A stretch of 64,000 nt of DNA from Leclercia sp. AS011 (GCF_037152535.1 NZ_JBBCMA010000002.1:186001-250000), one strand, 5' to 3'; counted from the stretch's first letter, positions 10,072 through 19,531 are shown. The notes: generated by a model not told the origin, from the sequence alone. Made by a program: numbers and translations.

Positions 10072-10282
10072 CAACTTATCCTCAGTAAGGGCAGTCGCTG
10101 GTTAGCGGACTAACTGTATAATTTTTGGGTTATACAATGTAATGGCGATGCCATTTAGCTGCAATTGTAGTGTCACGGAATTGTGCTGTTGTTAGGATTT
10201 GGTTTAGAAAACACAATGTTTGACGGGCGTCGCTTTACGCGAAAGGGATAAACGCCGCGGCTGTCGTCGCGGCGCAGAGGGA

Positions 10283-10786
10283 TCAGGAGATAAAGCTGAG
10301 TCCCTGTTTCAGGACAAAGTCACAGGCCTGGGCTTTGACCTTCTTCGCCAGCGGCGTGTTGCCGATGGTTTCCAGATTCAGCTGCTGGCCGTTATTGGCA
10401 TTCAGCAGGCCCTGAATCCCTTCCAGATAGTTGGTGTCCTGCTGCTGTTCTTGCGGGGTATCCAGCCCCAGTTTCCCCAATACCTGATTTTTAATGTTGG
10501 TAGCATCGGTCATCGAGGCCAGTTTCTCTTTGGCGCAGTATTCGAGGATCCCGGCCGCGTTATTCATGTTGCTGGCGCTGAGCGACTGGCTGCCGCTGTT
10601 GAGCAGGCCGGTCAGCGAGGAGAGGGAGAGACCGCCGTTCTGGGACGGGGTGGTGCTGTTGCTGCTGCCCGCGCTAAGCTGGCTGGCGGCGCTGTTGAGG
10701 GAATCCTGCCAGGAGGATGCCGCCTGCGCCGCACCAGTGACCAGCAGGGCGCTAACTGCGGCGCTGAGAAGAATATGTGTTTTCAT
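10283..10786 (-). CDS. yjjA: DUF2501 periplasmic protein YjjA
   Basis: Function unknown. It is a 167-residue protein with a clear Sec signal peptide (MKTHILLSAAVSALLVTGAAQA, cleavage about residue 22), then a Ser/Asn/Gln-rich region (about 24-75) and a more conserved C-terminal half with two cysteines (EYCAKEKL, QACDFVL) that could form a disulfide in the periplasm. In E. coli it lies just downstream of dnaC, as here (84-bp gap), but the signal peptide suggests no link to replication. The 211 bp before the opgB start hold an AT-rich promoter region. Confidence 0.88.
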   Translation of the reverse strand: MKTHILLSAAVSALLVTGAAQAASSWQDSLNSAASQLSAGSSNSTTPSQNGGLSLSSLTGLLNSGSQSLSASNMNNAAGILEYCAKEKLASMTDATNIKNQVLGKLGLDTPQEQQQDTNYLEGIQGLLNANNGQQLNLETIGNTPLAKKVKAQACDFVLKQGLSFIS

Positions 10787-10870
10787 AGGAGCTACTCTGT
10801 CGATGGCCCGCCGGGGCGGAATGGCTGGCAGTATAAACCCCCGCGGCCCCTGACTTCCCGGGAAAATATC

Positions 10871-11608
10871 CTAATACTCTTTACCGGTAACGCGGCTGCG
10901 ATAGCTTTCCCAGTCAAAAATCACATACAGGCTGTTGCCGAGCTTCATGCGATCCATTACGCGCTCGCCCAGCAGGCGGGTCATCTCATCCACGTTGTGG
11001 TTGGTGAGCATTCCGGTCGGGCGCTTGGAGGAGGAGCGGCGGTCGACGATCTGATTGATGATCACTTTTTCATAGCGCGATTCGGTCTGGACGCCGATCT
11101 CATCGATCACCAGCAGATCCACGTTGCTCAGATCGTTCAGCAGCTGCTCTTCGCTGGTTTCCCGGTTGCTGAAGGTATCTTTCATCGCCGACATGATGTC
11201 GGCCACGGTGATAATCAGCACCGATTTGCCGCGCAGCAGCAGCTCGTTGCAGATGGCTGCCGCGAGGTGGTTTTTGCCGGTGCCCGGCTTGCCGCTGAAG
11301 ATAAAGCTGGCGATGTTGCCGTCGAACTCTTCCACATACTGGCGCGCCTGTTGCAGCGCTTTGAGCTGCCCCTGGCTCTCGACCTTATAGTTATCGAAGG
11401 AGCAGTTCTGATGCAGGGGACGAATGCCGGAGCGGTTAAAGGTGCGCTGCATCTTCATGGCGCGATTCTCCCGGGCCAGCGCCGCGGCGCGGATCTCGCC
11501 CTGCTCCTTCTGCCACGCCAGTAGCTCTTCGCCGGTGGTGAAGGCCGGTTTGACGTTGGCAGGCATCATCTTTTGCAGACGTTTCATCAGTTCGCCGAAC
11601 TCTTTCAT
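10871..11608 (-). CDS. dnaC: DNA replication protein DnaC, helicase loader
   Basis: AAA+ loader that places DnaB helicase on DNA at oriC and at restart sites. The 245 residues have an N-terminal DnaB-binding region, Walker [15 protein letters not shown], Walker B LLVIDEIG, and an arginine-finger region [18 protein letters not shown]. It overlaps the end of dnaT by four bases (ATGA), so the two are co-translated and their ratio is probably fixed. Downstream yjjA may be read through, but it has an 84-bp gap. Confidence 0.96.
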   Translation of the reverse strand: MKEFGELMKRLQKMMPANVKPAFTTGEELLAWQKEQGEIRAAALARENRAMKMQRTFNRSGIRPLHQNCSFDNYKVESQGQLKALQQARQYVEEFDGNIASFIFSGKPGTGKNHLAAAICNELLLRGKSVLIITVADIMSAMKDTFSNRETSEEQLLNDLSNVDLLVIDEIGVQTESRYEKVIINQIVDRRSSSKRPTGMLTNHNVDEMTRLLGERVMDRMKLGNSLYVIFDWESYRSRVTGKEY

Positions 11609-12150
11609 TTGGCACCTCGGAATCCGTGGGGGATCTGTTTATCCGGTTCTGAAAAGGCATTCACGTCGCGTTTTGGCTGCGCGCCGCTGCTGGCGCGGTT
11701 AATCTGCACGCTGCGGGCCAGCTTCTGCTGCCACTGGATATGGTGGAAGACTTTCCCTTCCGCCTGCCAGTAAGCGGTGAAGGCGGCCAGCTCTTCCGGG
11801 GCGACGGGCTGGGTGAGGGCGATGCCCCACAGCGCGGCCTGGCGCTGAAAATCGGGATCGGGCTGCCAGCCGTTATACATGGCGAATTTGCCCATCGGCA
11901 CGGCAACCGGCGCGCTGGTGGGTTCGTCGAAGAATTGCGTATCCAGAGTGACATCGCTGGTCGGGCGCGACAGGCGCGCTTCCAGCTCCAGCAGCTGGGC
12001 CAGACGCTGGGGCGTGATCGCATAAAACGCCGGTGCGTTATCGGCAAAAACGGCGACAGTACCGCCTTCAGCATGGGCCAGCACGCCGCGGGGATCGTGC
12101 ATAAAGGCATCAATGCCAGTGACGCTGGTGGTCAGGATTCTGGAGGACAT
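11605..12150 (-). CDS. dnaT: Primosomal protein DnaT (protein i)
   Basis: Subunit of the PriA-dependent replication-restart primosome that helps hand DnaB-DnaC to repaired forks. The 181 residues begin [19 protein letters not shown], as in E. coli (179 residues). There is an N-terminal oligomerisation part and a C-terminal ssDNA-binding part ([38 protein letters not shown]). First gene of the dnaTC operon. In E. coli the next gene upstream is yjjB; here an ohr gene and a TetR gene lie between. Confidence 0.95.
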   Translation of the reverse strand: MSSRILTTSVTGIDAFMHDPRGVLAHAEGGTVAVFADNAPAFYAITPQRLAQLLELEARLSRPTSDVTLDTQFFDEPTSAPVAVPMGKFAMYNGWQPDPDFQRQAALWGIALTQPVAPEELAAFTAYWQAEGKVFHHIQWQQKLARSVQINRASSGAQPKRDVNAFSEPDKQIPHGFRGAK

Positions 12151-12254
12151 AATACTTCTCTACTGGATTACTGCGGACGTGATATGGGCTTATGGTAGCA
12201 CAGAGAGGAGGGGGCAGGCAGGGGTCTGATACCCGCTCCCTGCTCCCCTGAAAA

Positions 12255-12683
12255 TCAGGAGATAATGTTCAGCGTCACATCAATATTGTTGCGGGTGGCG
12301 TTGGAGTACGGGCAGACAATATGCGCCGCATCGACCAGCTTTTTCGCCTCGGCGGCGTCCATCCCCGGCAGGTGAATATTCAGCTTCGCTTCGATGCCAA
12401 ACCCGGTCGGCAGCGGGCCGATACCCACTTCCCCTTCAATAAAGGCGTCCTTCGGCATCGTGATTTTGTCGCGGTTAGCCACGAACTTCATCGCGCCGAG
12501 GAAGCAGGCCGAATAGCCGGCGGCAAACAGCTGTTCCGGGTTGGTCACTTCACCGCCCGCGCCGCCCATCTCTTTGGGGACACCCAGTTTGACATCCAGT
12601 ACGCCGTCGGACGATGTGGCGCGGCCATCACGGCCCCCGGTGGCTTTGGCTTTGGCGGTATAGACAACTTTCTCTAAAGACAT
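12255..12683 (-). CDS. ohr: Organic hydroperoxide resistance protein Ohr (OsmC superfamily)
   Basis: Thiol peroxidase that reduces organic hydroperoxides using lipoylated partner proteins; cytosolic. The 142 residues keep the Ohr catalytic set: the redox pair C60 ([13 protein letters not shown]) and C124 ([11 protein letters not shown]), with Arg19 and Glu50 near the positions used in known Ohr proteins. Length and spacing fit Ohr better than OsmC. It follows a TetR-family regulator by 32 bp on the same strand and is probably co-transcribed with it; Ohr is usually controlled by a MarR-type OhrR, which is not seen here. The pair interrupts the E. coli order dnaT-yjjB. Confidence 0.9.
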   Translation of the reverse strand: MSLEKVVYTAKAKATGGRDGRATSSDGVLDVKLGVPKEMGGAGGEVTNPEQLFAAGYSACFLGAMKFVANRDKITMPKDAFIEGEVGIGPLPTGFGIEAKLNIHLPGMDAAEAKKLVDAAHIVCPYSNATRNNIDVTLNIIS

Positions 12684-12715
12684 GTTGGGATCCTTATCTC
12701 AGGGTTGTGTGCAAG

Positions 12716-13357
12716 CTATGGACAGGTATAACGCAAGGCAACCTGAACCGCCATCTTTCGGTAGTGCTGGCGCTGGGCCTGCTCATCGGCCCCGTCTTCA
12801 AACAGCAGGGTGAAGGTATAGCTGTTGGCCACATAGTGGAAGCTGAAGCTGCTGATCAGGCGGTGCAGATCGCGGGCGTTGACCGTCTGGTTAAACAGCT
12901 GCTTCGCTTTGCCGCGCTCAAGGATGGTTTCCAGCAACTCCAGCGCGCTGCGGTTTACCTGGCGCAGCAGCGCCGACTGCTGCATAAACCGTCCGCGCTG
13001 CATGTTCTCCATGCAGATAATGCGGATGTAGTCCGGGTGATCGGCATGATAATCAAAGGTGGTTTCCACCAGCTGTACCAGGGCCTCGACCGGCGGCAGC
13101 GCATCCAGGCTGAGCTGCTTTTCGCTGGCGCGGATCTGGGTGTAGACATACTCCAGCACCAGCAGGTAGAGGTTTTCTTTGGTCTTGAAGTGATACACCA
13201 CCATGCGTTTGGTGGTGCCTGCTTTCTCGGCAATCTGCTCCATGCGCGCGCCGTTCAGTCCGTACTCGGCAAACAGCGAGAGGGCGCTGAGAAAAATTTT
13301 GTCTTTCAGGCGGGATCCGTCGCTGTTTTCTGCGTGTTCGCTGTCAGGGGTAGACAC
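12716..13357 (-). CDS. TetR/AcrR-family transcriptional regulator upstream of ohr
   Basis: A 213-residue TetR-type repressor with an N-terminal helix-turn-helix: ALSLFAEYGLNGARMEQIAE, then AGTTKRMVVYHFKTKENLYLLVLE. The C-terminal ligand-binding half (about 80-213) resembles the TetR_C domain of nucleobase-type regulators such as RutR only loosely; I do not recognise the inducer. The start is a GTG at 13357 preceded by AAGGAA. An overlapping out-of-frame ATG two bases upstream is not used. It is 32 bp upstream of ohr on the same strand, so it may control ohr and itself. Function beyond family is not established. Confidence 0.85.
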   Translation of the reverse strand: MSTPDSEHAENSDGSRLKDKIFLSALSLFAEYGLNGARMEQIAEKAGTTKRMVVYHFKTKENLYLLVLEYVYTQIRASEKQLSLDALPPVEALVQLVETTFDYHADHPDYIRIICMENMQRGRFMQQSALLRQVNRSALELLETILERGKAKQLFNQTVNARDLHRLISSFSFHYVANSYTFTLLFEDGADEQAQRQHYRKMAVQVALRYTCP

Positions 13358-13422
13358 ATCCGTTCCTTACTTAGCCACATAGAACCGAGGATTATCGCCA
13401 CGCCAGCGGGATAACACAACTC

Positions 13423-14663
<1,241 letters not shown>

Positions 14664-15099
14664 CTGTTGCCCTGAGGAGAGAGTGACGATTGAATGGCCG
14701 GAATGGTTACTTTTAGCACACAACCCGGTGGCGCTTGCTCTGGGTTAGATCAAGGTTTAGGCAGATTAGCGGCACCTGAAAGCATAATTACCGGAACGAC
14801 TAATTATTAATTCTTATGGGTTTTATATTTATATAGTTATATTTTTTGTATTTAGAATATCTAACGTGTTTATTTGAATAATATCACGGCGAAGGGATTA
14901 ACAATTAATGCTATTTTTGCGATATTACTGTCGGTTTGGCGGTGTATAAATTTGTGATGCTGGTTCTTATCGCACTCTCATTTCGCTCAGCTAATGAAAA
15001 AGGAAAAACATTACATTTTTACGTCGCCCTGTAAAAGATACGGGTATTTCAAGCGGATGAAAGACGTGGAATGATTTTATGAATGGATTCGGAGCGCCA
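14664..15099. promoter_or_regulatory. AT-rich divergent control region between yjjP and yjjQ
   Basis: This 436-bp gene-free stretch is markedly AT-rich (especially 14795-14885, with long A/T tracts) in an otherwise GC-rich neighbourhood. In E. coli the yjjQ-bglJ promoter is silenced by H-NS and relieved by LeuO, and this composition fits that. No small ORF with a good ribosome site or RNA gene is recognised. Specific LeuO or H-NS sites are not assigned. Confidence 0.6.
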
Positions 15100-15831
15100 A
15101 TGCCGTCGTTAAGTTGTAAAAGCGCAATAATAATCAGTAAATCACCCATAATACAGACCGGTCTCGGTAGCATTATGTCTCGTTATTTCCCGGACTATGA
15201 GCGCGCATTTAGTCGGTCTCATGAAGAGTTAACGCTTCTTCAGCTTCGTCGCGCCATCGTGGTTATCGTGGATACCTCTGGCGAGCAGCACAATGTGCGT
15301 GGCCTCTGTGAACAATATTACAGACTGCAAAGTCAGTATCGGGATATTCACTGGATCTATCTGGTTCCGCGCGCCATTTATCCCCTCGCCGTCGAACTCT
15401 TAATGCGGCCAGAAAGTACGTTGCTTTCCGATATCGAGCCCGTTGAAGGCATAGTGAACGCCATTCGATCCGGCAGTGAACATGCGGAACGTATCAGTCA
15501 GACCTTGTTAAAACCGGATCCGGAAGAGTTTTATGACCATCAGGATGATGTCATGTTGACCTTTTCGGAACGAAAAGTACTACGCCTGCTAGGAAAAGGA
15601 TGGGGAATTAATCAGATCGCGACATTACTTAAGAAAAGTAATAAAACGGTAAGCGCGCAAAAGAATAGCGCGATGAGAAGACTCTCCTTAACCAGTAACG
15701 CCGAAATGTATGCGTGGATAAATAGCACCAAGGGAATGAAAGAGCTGAGTTTATTCTCAGCCTATGGAGAGCAAGACGAATGGAAAAGAGCGCTACAAAA
15801 AGACATATCGCTATCGTCGAAAAATGCATGA
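15100..15831 (+). CDS. yjjQ: LuxR-type transcription regulator YjjQ
   Basis: Regulator of 243 residues with a receiver-like N-terminal part that lacks the phosphorylatable Asp pocket, and a C-terminal LuxR/FixJ helix-turn-helix (about 158-215: [22 protein letters not shown], then [20 protein letters not shown]). In E. coli YjjQ represses flagellar and capsule genes. The ATG at 15100 follows CGGAG at good spacing and gives an N-terminus collinear with E. coli; an ATG 21 bases upstream is the alternative. Overlaps bglJ by 52 bases, so the pair is an operon. Confidence 0.87.
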   Translation: MPSLSCKSAIIISKSPIIQTGLGSIMSRYFPDYERAFSRSHEELTLLQLRRAIVVIVDTSGEQHNVRGLCEQYYRLQSQYRDIHWIYLVPRAIYPLAVELLMRPESTLLSDIEPVEGIVNAIRSGSEHAERISQTLLKPDPEEFYDHQDDVMLTFSERKVLRLLGKGWGINQIATLLKKSNKTVSAQKNSAMRRLSLTSNAEMYAWINSTKGMKELSLFSAYGEQDEWKRALQKDISLSSKNA

Positions 15832-16466
15832 TGAGTACTATGGGGCTGAAGCACCTTTTTGCCAGCCCATCACTTAATGGTTATGACGTCCACCTTTTTA
15901 ACAATATCGCCGATTTTCAGTCCACACTTAATTTTGTCCCCTATGTATCGTTGATCTATTCCCTCTCTGATGAGCGTGAAGAGCGACGTAATTGTCTGGT
16001 ATGTATCAAAGAGGTGACCGCCACCCATGGCATGATCCAGCGCATCGTATTAGCGTCAGACGCGAAAGAAGCGAGTCTGATGAATCAGCTTTCGCCTTCT
16101 CGTTTACACGGGCTGATCCTTAAGTCCGATCCGCTGGAGGTTTTACAGGATCAGCTGAGCAAGCTGCTGAATGAGAACCGACGGGTAAATGACAGTGTGA
16201 ATAATCACTGGAATATTCATCGTGGGCGGCTGCTCAGCCCCACCGAGCGAGCCATTTTGCAGTTTATGTCCCGCGGCTATTCCATCCAGCAGATTGCCAC
16301 CCGACTGGAACGCAACATCAAAACCATTCGTGCGCATAAATTTAATGCCATGATGAAGCTCGGTGTGCATTCCGACGTGGGGTTACTGGATGCGGCAGAT
16401 ATTCTGACGCATTTCCCGGTGCCCGATCCCCGCACGCCGCGCTTCCTCTCTACGCTCCACTCCTGA
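15780..16466 (+). CDS. bglJ: Transcription regulator BglJ (RcsB partner)
   Basis: LuxR-type protein of 228 residues that in E. coli forms a heterodimer with RcsB and activates bgl, leuO and other H-NS-silenced genes. The C-terminal helix-turn-helix is clear ([20 protein letters not shown], then [21 protein letters not shown]). The N-terminal domain is a degenerate receiver, with [14 protein letters not shown] in the position characteristic of BglJ. It begins inside yjjQ (52-base overlap), which suggests translational coupling. A perfect 9-bp inverted repeat follows the stop. Confidence 0.86.
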   Translation: MEKSATKRHIAIVEKCMMSTMGLKHLFASPSLNGYDVHLFNNIADFQSTLNFVPYVSLIYSLSDEREERRNCLVCIKEVTATHGMIQRIVLASDAKEASLMNQLSPSRLHGLILKSDPLEVLQDQLSKLLNENRRVNDSVNNHWNIHRGRLLSPTERAILQFMSRGYSIQQIATRLERNIKTIRAHKFNAMMKLGVHSDVGLLDAADILTHFPVPDPRTPRFLSTLHS

Positions 16467-16481
16467 ACCACGTCGCAGCAT

Positions 16482-16506
16482 CTGCGCCAGAAGAGATCTG
16501 GCGCAG
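16482..16506. terminator. Inverted repeat between convergent bglJ and the YbaK-like gene
   Basis: Perfect 9-bp stem CTGCGCCAG (16482-16490) / CTGGCGCAG (16498-16506) with a 7-base loop. It lies in the 43-bp gap between convergent genes, as a bidirectional terminator would, but neither side has a T run, so efficient intrinsic termination is uncertain. Confidence 0.5.
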
Positions 16507-16509
16507 GGC

Positions 16510-16968
16510 TTACAGACAAACATCTACCCAGGTGGCTTTGGTCAGCTCGGCCATGCGTTCCGGAGAAATGCGTACTGCGCTGTGAATAGCGCCCGCGGCA
16601 GGCAGGACTTCAGCATACTGCCTGAGCGAAACATCGCAGTAGACCGCCAGCGGGTTTTCCAGTCCGAAAGGGCATACGCCGCCGACGGGATGCCCGGTAA
16701 CGGTCACCACCTCATCGCTGCTCAGCATTCGGGCTTTCGAGCCAAAGGTCTGCTTCAGCTTTTTGTTATCCAGGCGGGCGTCGCCTTTGGCGACAACCAG
16801 AATCACCTCATCTTTAATTTTCAGCGACAGCGTTTTCGCTATTTGACCCGGCGCGACATTATGCGCCTCGGCAGCCAGCGCAACGGTAGCGGTACTTTGA
16901 CCCAGCTCGATGACTTCAACGTCAGGAGCATGCTCAGCAAAAAACTGGCGCACAGACTGCAAACTCAT
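16510..16968 (-). CDS. YbaK/EbsC-family aminoacyl-tRNA deacylase-like protein
   Basis: A 152-residue single-domain protein of the YbaK/ProRS-editing superfamily. The visible family features are the basic residues around GQIAKTLSLKIKDEVILVVAKGD, the KKLKQTFGSKARMLSSDEV stretch and the GHPVGGVCPFGL loop, which in relatives forms part of the mischarged-tRNA pocket. Relatives hydrolyse Cys- or Ala-tRNA(Pro) or similar mischarged tRNAs; which one is edited here is unknown. It stands alone on the minus strand between bglJ and the PTS gene and shares the 332-bp region upstream with the PTS promoter. Confidence 0.8.
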   Translation of the reverse strand: MSLQSVRQFFAEHAPDVEVIELGQSTATVALAAEAHNVAPGQIAKTLSLKIKDEVILVVAKGDARLDNKKLKQTFGSKARMLSSDEVVTVTGHPVGGVCPFGLENPLAVYCDVSLRQYAEVLPAAGAIHSAVRISPERMAELTKATWVDVCL

Positions 16969-17086
16969 TGTTTCCTCCCCAAAAATACTCTGCGTAATCT
17001 GTCATAAGAAATTATGCTCTGTAAATATTCCCTAAGTAACAAAACGCCAACATCAGCGATTTCTGGATCCTCTTCACAATCACGGA

Positions 17087-17107
17087 AACCGGTTACAGTA
17101 ACCGGTT
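17087..17107. promoter_or_regulatory. Large perfect palindrome upstream of the PTS gene, likely LacI-family operator pair
   Basis: AACCGGTTAC (17087-17096), one central base, then GTAACCGGTT (17098-17107): a 21-base perfect inverted repeat. Each end carries AACCGGTT, itself an 8-bp palindrome with a central CpG like LacI/GalR-type operators, so the element can also be read as two adjacent LacI-type cores 13 bp apart. It lies 73 bp before the small ORF and about 190 bp before the EIIC start. No LacI-family gene lies in the window. Confidence 0.6.
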
Positions 17108-17179
17108 GCAGACCGTGGAGCAGAGATTAATACTGATTACGTCATTTCCCCTGTATCCCATAAATAATAAGAGTCGATT

Positions 17180-17287
17180 ATGAAACCTATCCGTTTGAGC
17201 AGTACCGCTGGTAAGCGAACCAGCAAGGTGGTGAAAGTGGTATATGGAACACCGTGCGGCGTGACTGCGCCCGAAACGATCGTCTGA
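17180..17287 (+). CDS. Possible small ORF (35 codons) directly upstream of the PTS gene
   Basis: ATG at 17180, TGA at 17285-17287, 13 bp before the EIIC start. The peptide is basic in its first half (MKPIRLSSTAGKRTSK) and then VVKVVYGTPCGVTAPETIV; no signal, membrane segment or known domain is recognised. The upstream ribosome site is weak (AAGAG). It lies in the otherwise gene-free 332-bp interval 16969-17300 and would share the PTS transcript. It could be a leader peptide, a small protein or a chance ORF. Confidence 0.3.
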   Translation: MKPIRLSSTAGKRTSKVVKVVYGTPCGVTAPETIV

Positions 17288-17300
17288 CAGGAGAGCCGTT

Positions 17301-18644
17301 ATGTCTGCCAACCATGCTGCGTTTAACCTGATATTCCGCTTTGTTGAAAACTATGTCAGTCCCATTGCCGGACGCATCTCTTCCCAGCGTCACGTGATGG
17401 CCATCCGCGACGGCTTTATCTCCGCCATGCCGTTTATGATTGTCGGCTCGTTCTTACTGGTGTTTGCTTACCCGCCGTTTTCGCCGGACACCACCTGGGG
17501 CTTTGCCCGCGCCTGGCTGGATATGGCAAAACAGTTTGAAGGCCAGATCCTCACCCCGTTCGATATGACCATGGGGGTGATGTCCCTCTATATTTGTGCC
17601 GCCATCGCCTACAACCTCGGCAAGCACTACGTTAAATCGCACCAGCTTGATCCCTTCATGTGCGCCATGCTGTCGCTGATGGCCTTCCTGCTGATTGCGG
17701 CTCCAAAAACCAAAGGCGCGCTGCCGGTGGATAGCCTCGGAGGGACGGGGATATTCACCGCCATTCTGGTGGCGATCTACTGTGTGGAGATGATGCGTTT
17801 CCTGAAGGCGCACAATATCGGTATCCGCCTGCCCGATCAGGTGCCGCCGATGATCAAAAACTCCTTCGATCTGCTGATCCCGGTGCTGGTGGTGGTGTTG
17901 ACCCTCTATCCGTTGAGCCTGTTCATCCAGTCTGAGTTTGGCATGCTGATCCCGCAGGCGATCATGGCTATCTTTAAGCCGCTGGTTTCCGCGGCGGACT
18001 CCCTGCCGGCGATCCTGCTGGCGGTGCTGATTGGGCATCTGCTGTGGTTTGCAGGGATCCACGGGGCAGCGATTGTCTCCGGGATGCTGCAGATGTTCTG
18101 GCTGACCAACCTCGGCATGAACCAGACCGCACTGGCGCAGAGCGCACCGCTGCCGCACATCTTTATGGAAGCGTTCTGGACCTTCTTTATTGTGATTGGC
18201 GGCTCCGGGGCGACCATGGGGCTGGTGTTCTGCTACCTGCGCAGCCGCTCGGCGCACCTGCGTTCGATTGGCCGACTGAGCGTGGTGCCGAGTATTTTCA
18301 ACATCAATGAGCCGGTGATCTTTGGTACGCCGATCGTGATGAACCCGGTGTTCTTTATTCCGTTCCTGCTGGCACCGATGGTAAACGCCGTACTGGCGTG
18401 GGCCGCGATGAAGCTGGATCTGATTGGTCGCGTGATCTCCGTGGTGCCATGGACCGCGCCTGCGCCGGTGGGGGCCGCCTGGGCGCTGGGCTGGGATTTC
18501 CGCGCGGCGGTACTGGTGGTGCTGTTAGCTCTTGTCTCCGCCATCATCTACTACCCGTTCTTTAAAGTGTACGAGAAGCAACTTCTGGCCCAGGAGGCCG
18601 AAGAGGCCCAGCGTGCCGACGAGGAAAGCCAGCAGGTGGCGTAA
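17301..18644 (+). CDS. PTS EIIC component, lactose/N,N'-diacetylchitobiose/cellobiose family
   Basis: Membrane channel subunit of a PTS of the Lac family (ChbC/CelB-like), 447 residues with about ten hydrophobic segments. Family landmarks are visible: the N-terminal FVENYVSPIAGRISSQRHV, the LWFAGIHGAAIVSGM loop with the conserved His, and FNINEPVIFGTPIVMNP with the sugar-contacting Asn-Glu. The C-terminus (about 420-447) is an acidic tail. GGAG precedes the ATG. No EIIA, EIIB or glycosidase is adjacent, so it must borrow partners encoded elsewhere. The substrate is probably a beta-diglucoside, but this is not determinable here. A LacI-type palindrome lies upstream and a strong terminator follows. 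Confidence 0.88.
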   Translation: MSANHAAFNLIFRFVENYVSPIAGRISSQRHVMAIRDGFISAMPFMIVGSFLLVFAYPPFSPDTTWGFARAWLDMAKQFEGQILTPFDMTMGVMSLYICAAIAYNLGKHYVKSHQLDPFMCAMLSLMAFLLIAAPKTKGALPVDSLGGTGIFTAILVAIYCVEMMRFLKAHNIGIRLPDQVPPMIKNSFDLLIPVLVVVLTLYPLSLFIQSEFGMLIPQAIMAIFKPLVSAADSLPAILLAVLIGHLLWFAGIHGAAIVSGMLQMFWLTNLGMNQTALAQSAPLPHIFMEAFWTFFIVIGGSGATMGLVFCYLRSRSAHLRSIGRLSVVPSIFNINEPVIFGTPIVMNPVFFIPFLLAPMVNAVLAWAAMKLDLIGRVISVVPWTAPAPVGAAWALGWDFRAAVLVVLLALVSAIIYYPFFKVYEKQLLAQEAEEAQRADEESQQVA

Positions 18645-18651
18645 TAAAAGC

Positions 18652-18678
18652 AAAACGGCAACCAAAGGTTGCCGTTTT
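18652..18678 (+). terminator. Strong terminator after the PTS EIIC gene
   Basis: A 12-bp stem AAAACGGCAACC (18652-18663) / GGTTGCCGTTTT (18667-18678) with a 3-base loop. The same stem occurs after ettA/nadR (40419-40446), and both copies are followed by GAGGGCCAGGGTGAGGG. Confidence 0.88.
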
Positions 18679-18723
18679 GAGTGTTTGAAGAGGGCCAGGG
18701 TGAGGGCACCAGACCGCACCCGT

Positions 18724-19512
18724 TTATTTAAGCGTACAGTCGCCGCACTGCTGCACGTCCGGCAGGCGATAGCGCTGGCAGCAGGTGCGGCGCACCAGCA
18801 GCCCGTCCCGCGGAACCACCGTGCGGAAAAGCGGATTATCACGCCCATCCGACAGCTGGCGGGCAAAGAAGAGGGACTGGCGCAGCGCGTCGACCTTCTC
18901 GTCGCCCAGCAGGGTTTTCATTTCGTTCAGATACCAGTGAATCAAATACCCGGTATTGCTCCAGATAAGTTTGCCGTTAATCTCACCCGTCTCTTCCAGC
19001 GCCTCAACGACCGGGATCAGCGCCCGGGTAATCAGCACTTCAATTCTTTGCTGCGCAGAAAGCGAGGTCGTCTGGCTGTCTTCCTGCACGTCGATCCAGA
19101 AGCAGGCGGCGCGCCCGGTTTCGTGAAACTCAACGTGGAAGTGCTCAGGGGAGAGATCCAGCGCCACGTCCTGGGTGAGCAGGGCCAGCATCATCGGCGG
19201 CACCATCAGCCCGATATACCATTGCGCCCACAGCGACAGCAGCGGCTTGTTCTCGCGCGCCAGAGTGGGTTGGTTGCGGTAGATATGATCGGAGTAGGTC
19301 GCCAGCAACGACTGCAGTTCGGCAGGGCGTTGCCACTGCGCCAGGGTCAGGGCGTGATGCGGAGGCGTTTCATCCAGTTTGATGACATCCAGCATATGCG
19401 CACGCGTCTCAGCAATGGCGTCACGCACCGCATCCGCAAGCCCGGAAGGCCCGGCCGGAAGGCGGGTTTGCCAGATAACATTCTCAATGACGTGTGCGGA
19501 GCGTATGGCCAT
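18724..19512 (-). CDS. fhuF: Ferric siderophore reductase FhuF
   Basis: Cytosolic [2Fe-2S] protein that reduces iron in hydroxamate siderophores such as ferrioxamine and coprogen after uptake. At 262 residues it equals E. coli. The unusual cluster motif Cys-Cys-x10-Cys-x2-Cys is at the C-terminus (C244, C245, C256, C259; RRTCCQRYRLPDVQQCGDC). The middle part carries NKPLLSLWAQWYIGLMVPPM. A Fur-box-like sequence overlaps the promoter (19532-19550). It is divergent from the DUF1435 gene, which has its own Fur box. Confidence 0.95.
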   Translation of the reverse strand: MAIRSAHVIENVIWQTRLPAGPSGLADAVRDAIAETRAHMLDVIKLDETPPHHALTLAQWQRPAELQSLLATYSDHIYRNQPTLARENKPLLSLWAQWYIGLMVPPMMLALLTQDVALDLSPEHFHVEFHETGRAACFWIDVQEDSQTTSLSAQQRIEVLITRALIPVVEALEETGEINGKLIWSNTGYLIHWYLNEMKTLLGDEKVDALRQSLFFARQLSDGRDNPLFRTVVPRDGLLVRRTCCQRYRLPDVQQCGDCTLK

Positions 19513-19531
19513 AAGTGAGCTGGATAAAAAT

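Noticed and set aside
10220..11524. 434-codon frame running across yjjA and dnaC on the other strand
   Set aside because: It crosses two well-supported genes and an intergenic region, without domain or codon usage of a real gene.
12186..12254. GC-rich imperfect inverted repeat between dnaT and ohr as a terminator
   Set aside because: The pairing has several mismatches and no T run follows on the minus strand, so I could not support it as a terminator.
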